Part shown: piece by piece, positions 61,381 through 64,000 of the stretch
Position numbering within the stretch: position 1 is the stretch's first letter
How the letters are laid out: each line of letters opens with the position of its first letter
Assembly (NCBI RefSeq): GCF_900215325.1
Contig: NZ_OCMS01000001.1
Coordinates: 744,001-808,000, forward strand
Direction of reading: 5' to 3'
DNA from: Fibrobacter sp. UWB16
Lineage (GTDB): Bacteria; Fibrobacterota; Fibrobacteria; Fibrobacterales; Fibrobacteraceae
DNA length: 64,000 bases
Translations under genes and position numbers: made by a program
Notes under the pieces: generated by a model
Told to the model about the DNA's origin: nothing
Databases searched by the model: none
Seen by the model: only the letters and a program-made list of their open reading frames with translations

Positions 61381-62319
61381 ATGCATTTACGCCATCTTTT
61401 TTTCATCACCAGTACCTTTTTATTTTTCGCCTGTGGAGAGAGCGAAACACCGACTAATGCAGAAAAGAAAAACGCAGAAGTTGCAGGAACATGCACCGAC
61501 CCATCCATAAATATTACGATCGACGATGTTCAAAGCACCATGACAGCGCACCTATTGAACACGCGAAATGAATGCTCCGTCGATGGAGATGTTTTCACAT
61601 TCACTGGTGAAAAAAGGGAACGCGACCTAGTTTTCGATTACCAGTTCGTCGGAGACACCTTGATTCTCGCAGCACGTGGCGAAGGCTATCAAGAAATCGT
61701 ACTGGTCGGTGGCAAGAACGGAAACCTTTCAGCTCGATGGAAAGTTCTCCCAGGATACAGGTTTATCAATGGATCCATAGTCAAAGAAGAAGTAAGCTCA
61801 GACACACCCAATGACTATTATGACATTTCCGAAAGTTGCCTATTTATTAAAGACAACAGCCTTAGCAATTGGGATTATACGGAATCAAGACTGACCGCCT
61901 GGATTTACGACAATCTTTTCTCGCGCTACAAGTTCATTCATTCAAGCAATGCCTATGGTGACGAGCTGTTTACACGCGGAGGCGACCTAGTCGCTTCTGT
62001 CAAGGAAGAGTACGGGATAACAGTTCTTGAAAAAACACGTACGTCAGAAACAATCACGGCTTTCGGCCAAACAGTTTCAATCCGTTATGATAACATTCAA
62101 AGCGATACCCGATACTACATTTTCAGATCTTACGACGCCACAGTAGAAGCAAACGGCAATTCCTGCAATTACACTTATTTGTACATGAGTGAAGTACCAG
62201 AAGAAGCATGCAAGGCTGAATACAAAGATTACATCGAAGTTAAAGACAACAAAGCCGTAAGAGTCAATAGAGACAATACGGAATCATTCGCCCAATGCCT
62301 TCTCGGTCTGCTCGAGTAA
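61381..62319 (+). CDS. Lipoprotein of unknown function downstream of the triple inverted repeat
   Basis: 312 residues from the ATG at 61381 (GAGAG ahead). Lipobox FFAC (Cys18), then a short polar linker. The mature part is beta-rich with paired cysteines (GTCTDPSINITIDD, RNECSVDGDVFTF, ESCLFIKDN, GNSCNYTYLYMS, EEACKAEYKDYIE). An in-frame upstream ATG at 61300 adds a basic stretch without a ribosome site and is rejected. No family is recognised. The next gene starts seven bases after its stop. Confidence 0.6.
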   Translation: MHLRHLFFITSTFLFFACGESETPTNAEKKNAEVAGTCTDPSINITIDDVQSTMTAHLLNTRNECSVDGDVFTFTGEKRERDLVFDYQFVGDTLILAARGEGYQEIVLVGGKNGNLSARWKVLPGYRFINGSIVKEEVSSDTPNDYYDISESCLFIKDNSLSNWDYTESRLTAWIYDNLFSRYKFIHSSNAYGDELFTRGGDLVASVKEEYGITVLEKTRTSETITAFGQTVSIRYDNIQSDTRYYIFRSYDATVEANGNSCNYTYLYMSEVPEEACKAEYKDYIEVKDNKAVRVNRDNTESFAQCLLGLLE

Positions 62320-62326
62320 AGCAAAC

Positions 62327-62689
62327 ATGAGCGATAATTTGAAAAACAAACTCTCCGTGTGGGCGGTTTATAGTGCCGGCGGGCTTATATTTGGGGCTTT
62401 TCTAGCTCCTCTTTTCGGCTTTAAAAAAGCGCTCTACATATTCCTTGCATATTCGCTTTTTTCTGCAATAAGTATTTTCGTTTTTGGGAAATTTCCCGGA
62501 CGAAGGAACATATTCAAGAAAACCGATAATATGTACATCGACGATTATTTTTCAGAAGAAGACAACCACGGCAACGAAACCGACAAATTCGACGAAATTA
62601 TGGGCTTAAGGGAAAGAAAAAAATCCTTTGACGAACTCATCGCCGAAAGGAAGAAAATAAACGAACCCAACGAGAACAAAAAAGTATAG
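62327..62689 (+). CDS. Small membrane protein of unknown function
   Basis: 120 residues. Two membrane segments (about 12-32 and 36-55) are followed by a charged cytoplasmic tail with acidic and then basic helices (YFSEEDNHGNETDKFDEI, LRERKKSFDELIAERKK). No family is recognised. It is closely coupled to the lipoprotein gene before it and precedes the FISUMP lipoprotein by 34 bases. Confidence 0.55.
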   Translation: MSDNLKNKLSVWAVYSAGGLIFGAFLAPLFGFKKALYIFLAYSLFSAISIFVFGKFPGRRNIFKKTDNMYIDDYFSEEDNHGNETDKFDEIMGLRERKKSFDELIAERKKINEPNENKKV

Positions 62690-62723
62690 ATTGTAAAGAT
62701 GAACGATCCATCAGGAGTGTCAA

Positions 62724-64000
62724 ATGCGTTGGAACAAGCACTTATTTTCTAAAAAATACGCCTCCCTAATGGCAAGCGCCCTCTTGGCGTTTTTCACAGC
62801 TTGCAGCAACGCAGTCAATTCGGACGAAGGCGAAGAATCGTCGTCTTCGATTTGCAAGGATTGCACAGATAAAAAATCTTCATCTAGTAGCAAAAAAACG
62901 TCGTCCTCCAGCAAAAAGAAATCCGCGTCTTCCTCTTCCAAAAAGGATTCGTCATCATCCAAAACTTCATCGAGTTCTTCGGAAAAATCCAGTTCGAGCC
63001 GTATGGGACTGCCACCTTGCAGAACCGCCGACGGTTCGAAAGATGATTGCGAATATGGAGAGTTTACCGACGTGCGTGACGGTCAAGTATACAAGACCGT
63101 GAAAATCGGTTCCCAGACCTGGATGGCAGAAAACTTGAGGTACAATACGGGAGCCGACTGCGCTATATTCGATGATTACAAATGCTGCAATGAAAAAGGA
63201 CTTGAATATTGTAAGGAAAAATTCTATTCGAGCATAGCAGCTAGCACAGCTTGCCCACCCGGTTGGCATTTGCCGTCTCAAGCCGAATTCGACACCCTGA
63301 TCAATGCCGTCGGAGGCCCGTCAGAAGCGGCAAATTCCCTTAAGTCAACATCAGGTTGGTTTCCTGAGTGGAACGGATTAAAGTGGAACGGTTCGGACGG
63401 CTATGGTTTTAACGCAGAACCTGTTGGCGTAGATGAACTTTGTGAAGGGGATTGTACAACAGTGGATTTCGGTCCCGGTACAGAAACATGTTTCATGAAT
63501 ACATCGGGATGCCTAAAGCTAAACAACTCAAACAATGAGATACGCAATGGATCTTCTATCTGGGGTGGTTCAGTCCGTTGCCTTTTGGGCGATACAGGCC
63601 CGTTCTTTTCGCGTATTCCTCCATGCCGGACAGACAGTAGCGACAATTGCGAATATGGAACGCTTACGGATACTCGCGACAACCAAACATACAAGACTGT
63701 GAAAATTGGCGAACAAATCTGGATGGCACAAAACCTCAACTATGAAACTGACAGCAGTTTCTGCAACAGCAACAAGGAGAGCAACTGTACAAAGTTTGGA
63801 AGGCTCTACCTATGGAATGAAGCCGTCGAAAAGGACATCTGCCCCGAAGGCTGGCATGTACCTTCAAGCGAAGAATTCAGAACCCTTACTTCTGCAGTCG
63901 GAGGGGAAAATCTAGCCGGTTTATATCTCAAGGCCACAACAGATTGGGACTCTTATGTTTTGAACGAAGGCATTGGCAAAGATTCCTATGGTTTTGCGGC
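62724..64000 (+). CDS. FISUMP-domain (Fibrobacter major paralogous, TIGR02145) lipoprotein, cut by window edge
   Basis: At least 425 residues; the frame is open to the right edge without a stop. CAGGAG lies before the ATG at 62724. Lipobox FFTAC (Cys27), then a long Ser/Lys linker (SSSSSKKTSSSSKKK and the like, about 40-90). Two FISUMP domains follow (about 100-285 and 305 to the edge), each with [DG]xRDxQxYKTVKIGxQxWMAxNLxY, CPxGWHxPSxxEF and DSYGFNA or DSYGFAA. The family is typical of Fibrobacter and some Bacteroidota; these domains are thought to be extracellular, but the role is unknown. Confidence 0.9.
   Translation, partial: MRWNKHLFSKKYASLMASALLAFFTACSNAVNSDEGEESSSSICKDCTDKKSSSSSKKTSSSSKKKSASSSSKKDSSSSKTSSSSSEKSSSSRMGLPPCRTADGSKDDCEYGEFTDVRDGQVYKTVKIGSQTWMAENLRYNTGADCAIFDDYKCCNEKGLEYCKEKFYSSIAASTACPPGWHLPSQAEFDTLINAVGGPSEAANSLKSTSGWFPEWNGLKWNGSDGYGFNAEPVGVDELCEGDCTTVDFGPGTETCFMNTSGCLKLNNSNNEIRNGSSIWGGSVRCLLGDTGPFFSRIPPCRTDSSDNCEYGTLTDTRDNQTYKTVKIGEQIWMAQNLNYETDSSFCNSNKESNCTKFGRLYLWNEAVEKDICPEGWHVPSSEEFRTLTSAVGGENLAGLYLKATTDWDSYVLNEGIGKDSYGFA

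Overview
The window reads as chromosomal DNA of a Fibrobacter-type bacterium (phylum Fibrobacterota). Supporting signs are a C-terminal gene with two 'Fibrobacter succinogenes major paralogous' (FISUMP/TIGR02145) domains, three TIGR02147-family genes (a family first noted as a large paralogous set in F. succinogenes), many lipoproteins with serine-rich linkers after the lipobox, a double-length UvrA, and dense intergenic palindromes. Transposases, phage genes, CRISPR arrays and a replication origin were not seen. The species is inferred from families only.

Layout. 1-4.1 kb (minus): psd start, a lipoprotein, dtd, an asparaginase carrying in-frame intergenic-repeat sequence, and a membrane-anchored metalloprotease-like protein. 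4.2-6.9 kb: a TIGR02147 regulator with a lipoprotein partner, then a structured RNA candidate. 6.9-18 kb: MATE transporter, ychF, a membrane protein, an FGE-like secreted protein and tandem uvrA. 18-25 kb: tRNA-Asp, a SpoIIE-type phosphatase, a TetR-headed operon (acetyltransferase, CAT-like protein, flavoprotein), a GyrI-like protein, a zinc-ribbon protein and tRNA-Ala. 25-30.2 kb (minus): TPR lipoprotein, Ser/Thr kinase, sigma-54 activator, small secreted protein and outer-membrane protein, probably one operon. 30-35.8 kb: DUF3332 lipoprotein, Nudix-like protein, a membrane-anchored solute-binding protein next to a diguanylate cyclase, and dusA. 36-42 kb: a 31-residue basic ribosomal-type protein, argF, a lipoprotein, bioB, an NlpC/P60 lipoprotein, pheA and rph. 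42-49.5 kb (minus): three paralogous repeat-domain lipoproteins, two of them overlapping an upstream TIGR02147 gene. 49.6-59 kb: hisH, outer-membrane proteins, argG, an MCE protein, recG, a BamA-like protein and rnpB. 59-64 kb: lipoproteins, an RBBP9-type hydrolase, an ABC-2 permease, a triple inverted-repeat region and a FISUMP lipoprotein cut by the window edge.

The most interesting unexplained structure is the repeated 'TIGR02147 regulator + surface lipoprotein' module (three times). Two of the copies share a 14-base direct-repeat motif upstream, and a related half-site recurs as three evenly built inverted repeats at 61.06-61.27 kb. The second theme is the dispersed palindrome families: they vary in core sequence while keeping pairing, act as terminator-like hairpins, supply a stop codon to one gene, and have entered the asparaginase coding sequence in frame. 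Housekeeping biosynthesis genes (arg, his, phe, biotin) are scattered singly rather than in pathway operons.
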